Positions 8,742 through 17,390 are shown, numbered from the stretch's first letter. The stretch: DNA of 64,000 nt from Parapedobacter sp. SGR-10 (GCF_011030405.1 NZ_JAAJTJ010000010.1:60534-124533), one strand, 5' to 3'. Made by a program: numbers and translations. The notes: generated by a model not told the origin, from the sequence alone.

Positions 8742-9599
8742 ATGAAACCCAAGTTCCACCAAGTCCCAAAGCCTCTTGACCATACCTTCAGTATCAGACA
8801 TGATGTGCTTCCACATTTTGGTACGATATGGCATTATCACCCCGAGATCGAACTGCATTATCTTATAAAAGGGGACGGTATTCGGTTTATAGGAGAAAAT
8901 ATAAGCAACTTTGAAAAAGACGAGCTAATCTTGTTGGGGTCGAATGTACCCCATACCTGGAAATGCAATGTCAAGCAGGACAGCAATGACTATGTCGAAG
9001 CATTGGTCATGCACTTCCACCCCGAATGTCTGGGGCGGGATTTCCTTTCCCTTCCTGAGACCAAAAGCATACAAAAATTGCTGGTTGTGGCCAATCAGGG
9101 CTTACTGATCCAAGGAGAGACCAAAAAGAAAGCACGGAAACTCATGATGAAAATGAAGGACGAGCAAGGTGTAAACAAAATCGTTTTTCTATTACGTATT
9201 TTTGACATTCTTGCCAACTCAGATGAATACGAAGTGATTTCTTCCAATTATGACAGTACCAAATTCAATAAAATCGACGAACAAAGAATGAACAAGATAT
9301 TCACATACACGTTTAGCAACTTTAAGAACAAAATACTAATAGAGGAACTTGCTGAACTCACTAATTTGAGTATTACCTCATTCTGCCGATATTTCAAAAT
9401 GACGACCAGTAAGTCTTACTTTGATTTTCTGACCGAACTGAGACTGAACTATGCCTGTCGGCTATTGATCAACAGCGATCTGACTGTGAAGGCCATCGCC
9501 GAAGAAAGTGGTTTTGAAAACACCTCCAATTTCTATAGGCACTTCAAGAATTTCAAAAATTGTACCCCTAAAGACTATAAGGAAAGTTATATGCAATAA
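8742..9599 (+). CDS. AraC-family transcriptional regulator
   Basis: 285 aa. The N-terminal half is a cupin-like sensor (IWHYHPEIELHYLIKGDGIRFIG, and VPHTWKC around residue 75). The C-terminal ~100 residues carry the double helix-turn-helix of AraC/XylS proteins: LIEELAELTNLSITSFCRYFK and LTVKAIAEESGFENTSNFYRHFK, ending in a P-x-x-Y motif (TPKDYKE). It is divergent from the isomerase-kinase-symporter operon and is the likely activator, with the sugar or a pathway intermediate as ligand. No other regulator is close. A possible alternative is a repressor role, which sequence cannot exclude. Confidence 0.92.
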   Translation: MKPKFHQVPKPLDHTFSIRHDVLPHFGTIWHYHPEIELHYLIKGDGIRFIGENISNFEKDELILLGSNVPHTWKCNVKQDSNDYVEALVMHFHPECLGRDFLSLPETKSIQKLLVVANQGLLIQGETKKKARKLMMKMKDEQGVNKIVFLLRIFDILANSDEYEVISSNYDSTKFNKIDEQRMNKIFTYTFSNFKNKILIEELAELTNLSITSFCRYFKMTTSKSYFDFLTELRLNYACRLLINSDLTVKAIAEESGFENTSNFYRHFKNFKNCTPKDYKESYMQ

Positions 9600-9731
9600 G
9601 GTGGGTAAACGGTTAACTCATGAGAAGTTGTAACAAGGAGTAACAAGAACAGTATTTAATAAACACTTCTTTCTAATATCCTCAAAAATTCTCATAACAG
9701 TCAAAAAATAAATCTCATCTTTGCAATAGAG

Positions 9732-10571
9732 ATGAACAGTACATTCGAAAAGGACAATAATGCTTCTGGACCTATTGGCATATTTGATTCCGGATACGGT
9801 GGTTTGACCGTATTCAAGGAGATACATCGTATACTGCCCCAGTACAACTACATATATCTTGGGGACAATGCACGCGTGCCTTACGGCACACGTTCTTTTC
9901 AAACAGTCTACGAATATACCAAAGAATGTGTCTTCAAATTGTTTGACCTCGGATGCAATCTCGTCGTTCTCGCTTGTAATACGGCTTCCGCCAAAGCACT
10001 ACGCACCATACAACAGCAAGATCTACCTCCCGGAAAAAAAATATTAGGTGTCATCCGTCCTACCACCGAAAGTATAGACCAATATACAAAAACGAATAAG
10101 ATCGGGATCCTCGCCACACAGGGAACTGTACTCTCAGATTCCTATAAAATCGAAATCAATAAGTTCCACCCCAAAATTGAAGTCTTTCAACATGCCTGTC
10201 CTTTTTGGGTGCCGCTGGTGGAAAACAATGAAATAGACAGTTTAGGTGCACACTATTTTGTCAAAAACGACATAGAACAATTATTGACACAATCCAAGGA
10301 AATAGACACGATCGTATTGGCATGCACACATTATCCTTTACTACTCCCCATTATCGAAAAATATACACCGCAAGGTATACAGATTCTTGCCCAAGGCGAA
10401 CTCGTCGCCCTTAGCCTGGCAGATTATCTTCAAAGACATCTCGAAATCGAAAAGAAATGTTCCAGAGGAGGAGATTTGCAATTCTATACGACTGACGATC
10501 CCCGAGCTTTCGAAGAAAAAGCCGAAATATTTTTTGGACAAAAAGTCCACGCTGCGAATATAAAGGTATAA
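9732..10571 (+). CDS. murI: glutamate racemase
   Basis: Makes D-glutamate for peptidoglycan in the cytoplasm. 279 aa with both catalytic cysteines: C82 in LACNTASAK and C198 in LACTHYPLLLP. The N-terminal IGIFDSGYGGLTVFKEI motif (D19, S20) and GDNARVPYG are also diagnostic. A promoter-like CATCTTTG ends 8 bp before the ATG, so the transcript has a very short leader. It stands alone between the AraC gene and convergent sufE. The 10-residue N-terminal tail before GPIGIFDSG is longer than usual but the ATG is the only good start. Confidence 0.97.
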   Translation: MNSTFEKDNNASGPIGIFDSGYGGLTVFKEIHRILPQYNYIYLGDNARVPYGTRSFQTVYEYTKECVFKLFDLGCNLVVLACNTASAKALRTIQQQDLPPGKKILGVIRPTTESIDQYTKTNKIGILATQGTVLSDSYKIEINKFHPKIEVFQHACPFWVPLVENNEIDSLGAHYFVKNDIEQLLTQSKEIDTIVLACTHYPLLLPIIEKYTPQGIQILAQGELVALSLADYLQRHLEIEKKCSRGGDLQFYTTDDPRAFEEKAEIFFGQKVHAANIKV

Positions 10572-10587
10572 TCTATCAAATGATCTT

Positions 10588-10646
10588 GGGCTGCAGCCTA
10601 AGGAAGGAATAAAAACTATCGCTGGCGCAAGCCTCCTTCGTGTGCC
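10588..10646. repeat. REP family B copy and GGGCTGCAGCC palindrome
   Basis: Between convergent murI and sufE. 10588-10598 is the palindrome GGGCTGCAGCC. 10624-10646 starts GGCGCAAGC and ends CGTGTGCC, sharing the GCTGGCGCAAGC opening with 3525-3536 and the CGTGTGC word with 55048-55054. Probably a dispersed REP-like element. No other gene is visible in this 100-bp gap. Confidence 0.5.
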
Positions 10647-10673
10647 TTTAACTACAAACTCTCGCCGTCTCTT

Positions 10674-11093
10674 TTAACCTGTGGCCTGCAAAGTCAATGC
10701 GTACAATTTCATTTGCTTGACCATAGACAACAATCCGTTGGCACGTGTGGGAGAAAGATGCTCCTTAAGCCCTATCTGGTCTATGAAATACAGGTCACTT
10801 GCGACGATCTCCTGTGGCGTATGTCCCGAAAGCACCTTGACCATCAGACTGACTAAACCCTTGGTGATCACGGCATCACTATCGGCCGTAAAATAAACTT
10901 TACCATCCTTTAATGTGGGGTACAACCACACCTTGGATTGACAGCCTTTGATCAGAAACTGGTCCTGTTTGTATTGCTCGTCGATCAAAGGGAGTTCTTT
11001 GCCCAATTGGATGATATGCTCATATTTTTCCATCCAATCCGAATAAAAAGTAAAATCCTCGATCAATTCGTCCTGTATTTCGTTTATAGTCAT
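10674..11093 (-). CDS. sufE: cysteine desulfuration protein SufE
   Basis: Accepts persulfide sulfur from SufS and passes it to the Fe-S scaffold. 139 aa, with the acceptor cysteine C51 in IKGCQSKVW at the same position as in E. coli SufE. Other family features are TKGLVSLMVKVLSGHTP and GLKEHLSPTRANGLLSMV. It lies 56 bp downstream of sufS in the same direction, so the pair is an operon. The rest of the suf genes (sufBCD) are not in the window. Confidence 0.96.
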   Translation of the reverse strand: MTINEIQDELIEDFTFYSDWMEKYEHIIQLGKELPLIDEQYKQDQFLIKGCQSKVWLYPTLKDGKVYFTADSDAVITKGLVSLMVKVLSGHTPQEIVASDLYFIDQIGLKEHLSPTRANGLLSMVKQMKLYALTLQATG

Positions 11094-11149
11094 TTTTTTA
11101 TTTAGTGATCAGCAGTCCGTTACCACAATCAAAAATCGTAATTCGTAAA

Positions 11150-12388
11150 TCAAACCAACATTCCTACAGCCCGCTTGATTCCTTCCGTTAGCCTATCAAT
11201 CTCCTCCTTAGTATTGTACATAGCCAAGCTGGCTCTTACTGTCCCCGGTATACCAAACTGATCCATTACGGGTTGAGCACAGTGGTGTCCGGTACGTACG
11301 GCTATTCCCAATTTGTCGAGGATCACGCCAATATCGTAAGGGTGCACACCTTCGATGACAAAAGATAATACCGAAGATTTAGATTTTGCCGTTCCTATCA
11401 TTTTTAGACCTTCGATTTCTGTCAACCTTTGTGTTGCATACTCCAACAACTCATCTTCGTACGCCTTGATACGATCTAGCCCTATAGCCTCGATATAATC
11501 GATGGCAGCAGCCAGACAGATACCAGCCTCAATATTAGGCGTACCCGCCTCAAATTTAAATGGCAAATCGTTATAAGTAGTTTTTTCGAACGTCACATCC
11601 TTAATCATGTCCCCACCACCTTGATAAGGAGGAATGGCATTTAGCCACTGTTCCTTACCATACAGTACCCCTACACCCGTAGGACCATACATCTTATGCC
11701 CCGAAAACACCAGAAAGTCAACATCGAGATCCTGCACGTCAATTTTCAGATGCTGTACAGCCTGAGCAGCATCGATCAACACAGGTGTATTGTTTTGATG
11801 CGCCAAACGGATAATTTCTTTAACGGGATTTATCGTCCCCAATGCATTGGAAACATAGGTCACAGCCACCATTTTGGTTTTTGGAGAAAGTAAGGAACGG
11901 TATTGCGCTATGTCCAATTCGCCTTGCTCATCCATGGGAATGACCTTCAAGACAGCCCCTCTGTCTTCACAAAGCATTTGCCAGGGCACGATATTCGAAT
12001 GGTGCTCCATAGCTGAGATAATGATCTCATCACCGGCATGTACAAAAACTTTACCATAACATTGAGCGACAAGATTAATACTATCCGTAGTACCTTTCGT
12101 GATGATAACCTCATGGTCATGCCCTGCATGAATGAATGCTTGTACTTTCCGACGTGTGACCTCAAATGCATCTGTCGAAATCTGGGACAAGTAATGTACC
12201 CCGCGATGCACATTGCTGTTCATATCTCGGTAGTAATGTGTGATGGCATCGATAACCTGCTGAGGTTTTTGTGTTGTCGCACCATTATCCAAATACACCA
12301 AAGGCCGACTATTTACCTCCCTACTCAGTAAAGGAAAATCAGCCCGAACACGTAATATATCAAAGTCTTCCAAACCTGCTAAATTCAA
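11150..12388 (-). CDS. sufS: cysteine desulfurase SufS
   Basis: PLP-dependent enzyme that removes sulfur from cysteine for Fe-S cluster assembly. 412 aa; PLP lysine K232 in FSGHKMYGPTG; persulfide cysteine C370 in RTGHHCAQPV, in the short-loop context of group II desulfurases (SufS rather than IscS). The frame begins with TTG at 12388; no in-frame ATG exists near the N-terminus, and the next residues (DFDILRVRADFPLL) are the normal SufS start, so TTG is the likely initiator. A TAACTTTG promoter word lies only 11-18 bp upstream. Followed by sufE. Confidence 0.96.
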   Translation of the reverse strand: MNLAGLEDFDILRVRADFPLLSREVNSRPLVYLDNGATTQKPQQVIDAITHYYRDMNSNVHRGVHYLSQISTDAFEVTRRKVQAFIHAGHDHEVIITKGTTDSINLVAQCYGKVFVHAGDEIIISAMEHHSNIVPWQMLCEDRGAVLKVIPMDEQGELDIAQYRSLLSPKTKMVAVTYVSNALGTINPVKEIIRLAHQNNTPVLIDAAQAVQHLKIDVQDLDVDFLVFSGHKMYGPTGVGVLYGKEQWLNAIPPYQGGGDMIKDVTFEKTTYNDLPFKFEAGTPNIEAGICLAAAIDYIEAIGLDRIKAYEDELLEYATQRLTEIEGLKMIGTAKSKSSVLSFVIEGVHPYDIGVILDKLGIAVRTGHHCAQPVMDQFGIPGTVRASLAMYNTKEEIDRLTEGIKRAVGMLV

Positions 12389-12398
12389 GATAATAAGA

Positions 12399-12406
12399 CA
12401 AAGTTA
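12399..12406 (-). promoter_or_regulatory. Bacteroidota -7 promoter word of sufS
   Basis: TAACTTTG on the minus strand fits TAnnTTTG. The predicted transcript start is about 5-8 bases before the TTG start codon, so sufS mRNA is nearly leaderless. Confidence 0.55.
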
Positions 12407-12466
12407 GCATTTATATCCCCAAAATCTGTCAATAATATGTATTCTTTCTGAAAAACGGTAATCAGT

Positions 12467-12562
12467 GGTCAGTAACCAATAGTCAGTAACCTTGAAACAC
12501 AAAACCCTAACTCAATACGCATATCTCAATACGCAATACTCACTACTTCATACTCAATACCC
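12467..12562. repeat. degenerate tandem words in intergenic DNA
   Basis: CAGT(G)GTCAGTAACC and AGTCAGTAACC occur side by side, followed by several variants of CTCAATACGC / CAATACTCA. The word TCTCAATACGC reappears at about 53587. The stretch lies between divergent sufS and the desaturase and has no ORF. Confidence 0.5.
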
Positions 12563-12630
12563 AAATATGACTTTCGTCATCTCTGTGTTTTTTTGACAAA
12601 AAAGAAAAGATGAATTTGCCCTAATTTATC

Positions 12631-12638
12631 TACCTTTG
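12631..12638 (+). promoter_or_regulatory. -7 promoter word of acyl-ACP desaturase gene
   Basis: TACCTTTG matches TAnnTTTG and ends 6 bp before the ATG at 12645. This excludes the in-frame TTG at 12636, which lies inside the promoter, and implies a leaderless or near-leaderless mRNA. Confidence 0.65.
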
Positions 12639-12644
12639 TCTAAT

Positions 12645-13640
12645 ATGCAAGAGAAACCGTTAAATATCCCAGAAGGATCGAGAAAAGAGGTCATGGCCTA
12701 TCTCGAGCCGTTCATGTTGCATGAAATGAGCGAGTACTTAAAACCTGTGGAAGAAATGTGGCAACCTGCTGACTTTCTTCCCGATGCCTCTCGTAACACC
12801 TTTCACGAAGAAGTTCGTGAATTGCAGGAAAGTGCCAAAGAACTTCCGTACGATTTGGTAGCCGTATTGATCGGCGACACCATCACCGAAGAAGCACTTC
12901 CAACTTATGAATCGTGGCTTACCATGGTCGAAGATGTGGAAAAAAACGAACAAGGAGGCTGGATGAAATGGGTACGTGCATGGACGGCCGAAGAAAATAG
13001 ACACGGTGACTTGCTCAACAAATACCTGTACCTGTCCGGACGTATCAATATGCGGGAATTCGAGATGAGTACGCAATATCTGATCCAAGATGGTTTTGAT
13101 ATCGGCACAGGTGCTGATCCTTATAGAAACTTTATATACACCTCATTTCAGGAATTGGCTACCAACATCTCCCACAGACGTGTAGCCGGTATATCCAAAA
13201 AAAGTGGAGACAAGCTATTAGCAAAGATGTGTGGTGTGATCGCCTCAGATGAAGCAAGGCACGCCAAAGCATATATGTCCTTTATATCCAAAGCCATCGA
13301 AGTAGACCCTAGCGAGGTTATGTTGGCCTTCGAGGATATGATGCGCAAAAAGATTGTTATGCCTGCACATTTTCTACGCGAATCCGGTGAACCACAAGGC
13401 GAAGCCTTTGCACACTTTTCGGATGCTGCCCAACGCATGGAAGTGTACACCGCGTTGGATTATGTAGACATCCTCAAAGAACTCATCGTCGAATGGAAAA
13501 TAGATAAGGTATCCCACCTCAACGAACAAGGAGAGAAAGCCCGGGATTATATCATGAGATTACCCGACCGCCTGACCCGTTTGGCCGATCGTATCAAAAT
13601 CCCCGAACTACAATACAAGTTCAAGTGGATATATGGATAA
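12645..13640 (+). CDS. acyl-ACP (stearoyl-type) desaturase
   Basis: Soluble di-iron fatty-acid desaturase (FA_desaturase_2), about 331 aa from the ATG at 12645. The two iron-binding motifs are E116-E-N-R-H120 (WTAEENRHGDLL) and D202-E-A-R-H206 (SDEARHAKAY). It introduces a cis double bond in acyl-ACP, needing reduced ferredoxin. It is interesting that a FNR and a 2Fe-2S ferredoxin gene follow at 14290 and 15538, which could supply electrons; this link is inference. A strong hairpin terminator follows at 13639. Confidence 0.93.
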   Translation: MQEKPLNIPEGSRKEVMAYLEPFMLHEMSEYLKPVEEMWQPADFLPDASRNTFHEEVRELQESAKELPYDLVAVLIGDTITEEALPTYESWLTMVEDVEKNEQGGWMKWVRAWTAEENRHGDLLNKYLYLSGRINMREFEMSTQYLIQDGFDIGTGADPYRNFIYTSFQELATNISHRRVAGISKKSGDKLLAKMCGVIASDEARHAKAYMSFISKAIEVDPSEVMLAFEDMMRKKIVMPAHFLRESGEPQGEAFAHFSDAAQRMEVYTALDYVDILKELIVEWKIDKVSHLNEQGEKARDYIMRLPDRLTRLADRIKIPELQYKFKWIYG

Positions 13641-13682
13641 AACAAATCGAGGTGCGGTAAAAACTGTACCTCGATTTGTTTT
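13639..13682 (+). terminator. hairpin terminator after desaturase gene
   Basis: AAAACAAATCGAGGT (13639-13653) pairs perfectly with ACCTCGATTTGTTTT (13668-13682). It overlaps the desaturase stop codon and ends in a T-rich run. Confidence 0.8.
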
Positions 13683-13727
13683 ACGCTATTTTGACTTTTA
13701 GCCATTCTTTTTCTCATTTTTTAAGCA

Positions 13728-13735
13728 TATATTTG
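13728..13735 (+). promoter_or_regulatory. -7 promoter word of marR-type gene
   Basis: TATATTTG fits TAnnTTTG, 17 bp before the ATG. The word TGTTAT occurs twice just after it (about 13734 and 13749), a possible regulator-binding repeat. Confidence 0.5.
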
Positions 13736-13752
13736 TTATACTAATTATTGTT

Positions 13753-14220
13753 ATGCTAAAGGAAAAATATAATCAATATTCTTTCATTCTGGACAGGACA
13801 GCCAGGCGTGTCAAACAGTATGCTCAATCGGCTTTTAGCCAACATAATTTTGATCTCACAGTAGATCAATGGACAGCGTTGCGTACACTATACGAAAATC
13901 CAGAATGCACGAACAAAGAACTCGCCGAGTTATGTGGAAAAGATCAGCCTACATTGACCCGGATAATCGATCTGCTGATCAAAAAAAATTTGGTGGCCCG
14001 TGTCGACCATCCTTCGGACAGACGCTGTTTGAGCCTACAGTTGACCGATAAGGGACAAAGCAAAATTTTGGAGATTGCTCCCAAAGTAGCCGAATTCCGC
14101 ATGCAGGCATGGCAAAATCTTACAGAAGAAGATTTTGCACACTTCACCCGGATTTTAAACACGATTTACGATAATTTGACTATAAAACAAAGGGATAATG
14201 GAGATGGAAGTTATGATTAG
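13753..14220 (+). CDS. MarR-family transcriptional regulator
   Basis: 155 aa winged-helix protein. The DNA-recognition region is CTNKELAELCGKDQPTLTRIIDLLIKKNLVARVDHPSDRRCLSL, with the MarR wing motif DRRCLSLQLTDKG. N- and C-terminal helices would form the dimer. It lies 69 bp upstream of the FNR gene in the same direction and probably controls the FNR/ferredoxin genes or itself; such regulators often answer to phenolic compounds or oxidants. The ligand is unknown. Confidence 0.93.
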   Translation: MLKEKYNQYSFILDRTARRVKQYAQSAFSQHNFDLTVDQWTALRTLYENPECTNKELAELCGKDQPTLTRIIDLLIKKNLVARVDHPSDRRCLSLQLTDKGQSKILEIAPKVAEFRMQAWQNLTEEDFAHFTRILNTIYDNLTIKQRDNGDGSYD

Positions 14221-14289
14221 GATCTCGCCCAAATAACTTCTATAACCTTCATCACATACATAACTTTCATCACTTTAACACAAAGCACC

Positions 14290-15294
14290 ATGATAACAAC
14301 AGATATTTGCATCGTAGGAGCTGGTCCCGTCGGACTATTTGCCGTTTTTGAAGCTGGCTTGTTAAAAATGCGTTGCCACCTCATAGATGCCCTGCCTCAA
14401 GTGGGTGGACAGTTATCCGAAATATACCCCCACAAGCCTATCTACGACATTCCGGGATACCCCATCGTCACTGCACAGCAATTGATCGACAACCAAATGG
14501 AGCAGATCAAGCCATTTGCTCCGACCTTTACATTGGGCGAACGAGTAGAACAACTAGCTAAGCAAGCGGATGGTTCCTATATCGTCAGCACATCCGAAGG
14601 TACAGATGTACATTGCCAGGTCATCGCAATTGCCGGTGGACTCGGATGCTTTGAGCCCCGTAAGCCTGATCTGCAAGATATCGAGACTTACGAACGAAAG
14701 GGAATAGATTATATGGTCAAAAATCCGGACAGCTACCGCAACAAAAAACTGGTCATCGCAGGTGGTGGAGATTCCGCATTGGATTGGACGATTTTCCTAA
14801 GCGATATTGCCCAAAGGGTAACCTTGGTACATCGCAGCGACAGCTTTCGTGGAGTACCAGATTCGGCAGACAAAGTATATGAATTGGCACAACAGGGTAA
14901 GATAGATCTCCTGCTGTCCCACAACCTATTGGGGGTACATGGCAATGGTGTACTTACGCACGTCAAGTTGTCCAACAAAAACAAGGAAGAATTTAGTATA
15001 GAAGCTGACAATTTGATTCCGTTATATGGTCTTACACCAAAACTAGGCCCTATCGCCGAGTGGGGGTTGCATATCGATAAAAACGCGATCGAAGTCGACA
15101 CATTCGATTATTCGACAAATGTAGAGCGGATTTATGCTATAGGTGACATCAACACCTATCCCGGAAAATTGAAATTGATCCTTTGCGGATACCACGAAGC
15201 CACATTGATGGTACAGAGCGCATTCAAATATGTGTACCCTGAACAAAAATTGAGTTTTAAATACACAACCGTAAACGGTATCCATGCTTTTTAG
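14290..15294 (+). CDS. ferredoxin--NADP+ reductase, TrxR-like type
   Basis: Flavoprotein of 334 aa passing electrons between NADPH and ferredoxin. FAD-binding motif IVGAGPVGLFAVFEAG near residue 8, NADPH-binding motif VIAGGGDSALDW near residue 157, and the FAD-closing IYAIGDINTYPG near residue 283. It lacks the CxxC of thioredoxin reductase, which separates FNR2 from TrxB. A 2Fe-2S ferredoxin gene follows 243 bp later, its likely partner. Confidence 0.92.
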   Translation: MITTDICIVGAGPVGLFAVFEAGLLKMRCHLIDALPQVGGQLSEIYPHKPIYDIPGYPIVTAQQLIDNQMEQIKPFAPTFTLGERVEQLAKQADGSYIVSTSEGTDVHCQVIAIAGGLGCFEPRKPDLQDIETYERKGIDYMVKNPDSYRNKKLVIAGGGDSALDWTIFLSDIAQRVTLVHRSDSFRGVPDSADKVYELAQQGKIDLLLSHNLLGVHGNGVLTHVKLSNKNKEEFSIEADNLIPLYGLTPKLGPIAEWGLHIDKNAIEVDTFDYSTNVERIYAIGDINTYPGKLKLILCGYHEATLMVQSAFKYVYPEQKLSFKYTTVNGIHAF

Positions 15295-15537
15295 GAAAAA
15301 AAAGATGGGAGTGATGATGGTTATAGAGGTTATAAATGGTCATGATATACGGTGATTCCATAACTTCCTTCACCATCATAACTTCGTAACTTTAAAATAA
15401 AGAGACAGAGGTGGTAAACGTGAAGATGAGCACGATATTTCTCACAAAGCTTTTTCTTAGCGGCTCTGCGAGGAATTTTGAGACGTAAAGAGATGTTTGT
15501 CGTACACCTAAACAAAAACCTCAATTAAAGAAAATCA
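15295..15537. repeat. intergenic CATAACTTC-type words and CTTAGCGGCTCTGCGAG repeat
   Basis: No gene is visible. CATAACTTCC, CATAACTTCG and GTAACTTT words resemble those in the 14221-14289 gap. TTTCTTAGCGGCTCTGCGAGG near 15450 belongs to the same loose repeat type as CTTCGTGTCTTAGTGACTTC at 57853, a kind often seen in Bacteroidota intergenic DNA. Confidence 0.4.
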
Positions 15538-15870
15538 ATGGAAGACAACATAATTGACATACACATCGAAGATAGGGATGGCACTATACAAACAGTGGCC
15601 ATACCTACTGATGTCAACCTCAGTCTGATGGAGATTCTCAAAGCGGCCGAATACGATATATTGGCCACTTGTGGAGGAATGGCATTATGCGCAACATGCC
15701 ATGTACAGATAAAGTCCGGAGCAGAACATCTTCCTCCTCCTCAAGACCAGGAACTGGATATGCTGGATACGTTGCCGGACGCCGATCTCGACAGTAGATT
15801 GGCTTGTCAGCTAAGGCTTTCAAACGACAACGACGGCTTATCCTTCAAAATAAGGGGAGCCTTACAATAG
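15538..15870 (+). CDS. 2Fe-2S ferredoxin (adrenodoxin type)
   Basis: 110 aa electron carrier. Cluster ligands are C45, C51, C54 and C90: C-x5-C-x2-C in ATCGGMALCATCH and the last in LACQLRL, the adrenodoxin/Isc-ferredoxin spacing. It follows an FNR gene, so NADPH to ferredoxin transfer is likely. Possible end users are the acyl-ACP desaturase at 12645 or other oxygenases. It is acidic (many D/E), as usual for these carriers. Confidence 0.93.
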   Translation: MEDNIIDIHIEDRDGTIQTVAIPTDVNLSLMEILKAAEYDILATCGGMALCATCHVQIKSGAEHLPPPQDQELDMLDTLPDADLDSRLACQLRLSNDNDGLSFKIRGALQ

Positions 15871-16054
15871 GCATCCATACACATGTGTATATATTACACT
15901 ATGTATATCACGGTTTTAGCTTAAAAATTTGCAGAGAAAATTAGAAATAGCGGTATTATCAAGCAAAAACAAGGTTATAAATCACAAAATAAAAATAAAT
16001 ATTTTATGATTTTTTGAGATATTTGTCACATATTAGAAAAAACACGAATAAGAC

Positions 16055-17356
16055 ATGTTGTTGAATCGTTCAGAGCGTTCTTTCCCTCGTATCATCGTTA
16101 TCGGTGGCGGTTTTGGTGGTGTAGAAGTGGCACGCACATTAAAAGATAAAGATGTAGAGGTGCTTCTTATTGACAGAAACAACTTCCACACCTTCCAACC
16201 ACTCATGTATCAGGTTGCTACAGGTACACTGGCCGAAGATTCCATTTCCTTTCCCCTTCGTAAAATGTTCAAGTCCCAGATGAATTTTAAATTTCGTCTG
16301 GCCGAAGTACAACATATCGACAACGAGAAAAAAGAAGTACATACATCTATCGGGATACTCGATTACGACTACTTGGTCATTGCGACTGGCGCTACAACAA
16401 ATTTCTTTGGTAACCAGGAAGTGGAAAAATACGCTCTTCCGATGAAAAGTGTCAAAGAAGCGTTGAATATCCGTAGTTATGTATTACAAAATCTGGAAGA
16501 AGCCGTTTTGCGCAAAAATATCGCCGACAGAGAACGTTATCTGAATTTCGTAATCGTAGGAGGGGGACCAACAGGTGTCGAACTGTCCGGAGCTATCGCC
16601 GAAATCCAGTTGCATATGCTCAAAAAAGATTACCCCGAATTGAGTGAACACGAAATGAAAGTTTACCTTATCGAAGGAACAGACAAGATCCTGGGAGCTC
16701 TTTCGGAAAAATCTTCCCGTGATGCCGAACGGTATTTGAAGGAGCTTGGCGTGAAGGTCAAGCTCAACACCCAAGTGACAGGTTACGACGGCAATACCAT
16801 TACATTCAATAACGGCGAAAGTATCCCAACAAAGACCGTGATATGGGGAGCTGGCGTAAAAGGACAGTTTCCAGACGGCCTTCCATCCGAGCTCATCGAA
16901 CGCGGCAATCGTATCCGAACCAATGGTCAATGTCAGGTCGAAGGCATGAAAGACGTATATGCCATTGGTGATGTAGCCGCCATGATTACCGACGATACAC
17001 CACGGGGGCTTCCAGGCGTAGCGCCGGCAGCACAGCAACAAGGTAAATACGTTGCCCAGCATATCCTGAATTCCGTCGATGGAAAGCCCAATGAAGAAGA
17101 ATTCAAGTACTTCGACAAAGGCTCCATGGCTACAGTAGGTCGCAACAGAGCTGTAGTAGACGTAGGCAAGTTTCACATGAAAGGCTTTATTGCCTGGATG
17201 ATATGGATGTTCATCCATCTGGTCTCTATCTTCGGATTTAGAAACAAAGTCGTCACTTTTGTCAATTGGACCATCAAGTTCCTGACAAAAAATTCGGGAA
17301 TACGGCTCATCGTCTATCCATACAACCGGCCACGGCCCACCTCTCCAATAAAATAA
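16055..17356 (+). CDS. type II NADH:quinone oxidoreductase (NDH-2)
   Basis: 433 aa single-chain flavoprotein that oxidises NADH and reduces quinone without pumping protons. FAD motif VIGGGFGGVEVARTL near residue 14, NAD motif VIVGGGPTGVELSGA near residue 165, and AIGDVAAM near residue 300. The C-terminus has a hydrophobic stretch FIAWMIWMFIHLVSIFGF that anchors it to the cytoplasmic membrane. It stands alone in its transcription unit; a dispersed palindrome follows 6 bp after the stop. Confidence 0.92.
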   Translation: MLLNRSERSFPRIIVIGGGFGGVEVARTLKDKDVEVLLIDRNNFHTFQPLMYQVATGTLAEDSISFPLRKMFKSQMNFKFRLAEVQHIDNEKKEVHTSIGILDYDYLVIATGATTNFFGNQEVEKYALPMKSVKEALNIRSYVLQNLEEAVLRKNIADRERYLNFVIVGGGPTGVELSGAIAEIQLHMLKKDYPELSEHEMKVYLIEGTDKILGALSEKSSRDAERYLKELGVKVKLNTQVTGYDGNTITFNNGESIPTKTVIWGAGVKGQFPDGLPSELIERGNRIRTNGQCQVEGMKDVYAIGDVAAMITDDTPRGLPGVAPAAQQQGKYVAQHILNSVDGKPNEEEFKYFDKGSMATVGRNRAVVDVGKFHMKGFIAWMIWMFIHLVSIFGFRNKVVTFVNWTIKFLTKNSGIRLIVYPYNRPRPTSPIK

Positions 17357-17362
17357 TATCCT

Positions 17363-17390
17363 GTAGAGACGCGATTAATCGCGTCTCTAC
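17363..17390. repeat. palindrome family A, copy 1 (perfect 28 bp)
   Basis: GTAGAGACGCGATT followed directly by its exact reverse complement. It lies 6 bp after the NDH-2 stop. One of seven copies in the window; the arms are constant, the centre varies. Confidence 0.9.

Noticed and set aside
15330..15524. 64-aa minus-strand frame between FNR and ferredoxin genes
   Set aside because: Falls in repeat-like intergenic DNA and has no protein-like pattern.
16484..17218. 244-aa open frame antisense to the NDH-2 gene
   Set aside because: Lies wholly opposite a clear enzyme gene, with low-complexity, Cys/His-rich reading and no family likeness; a shadow frame.
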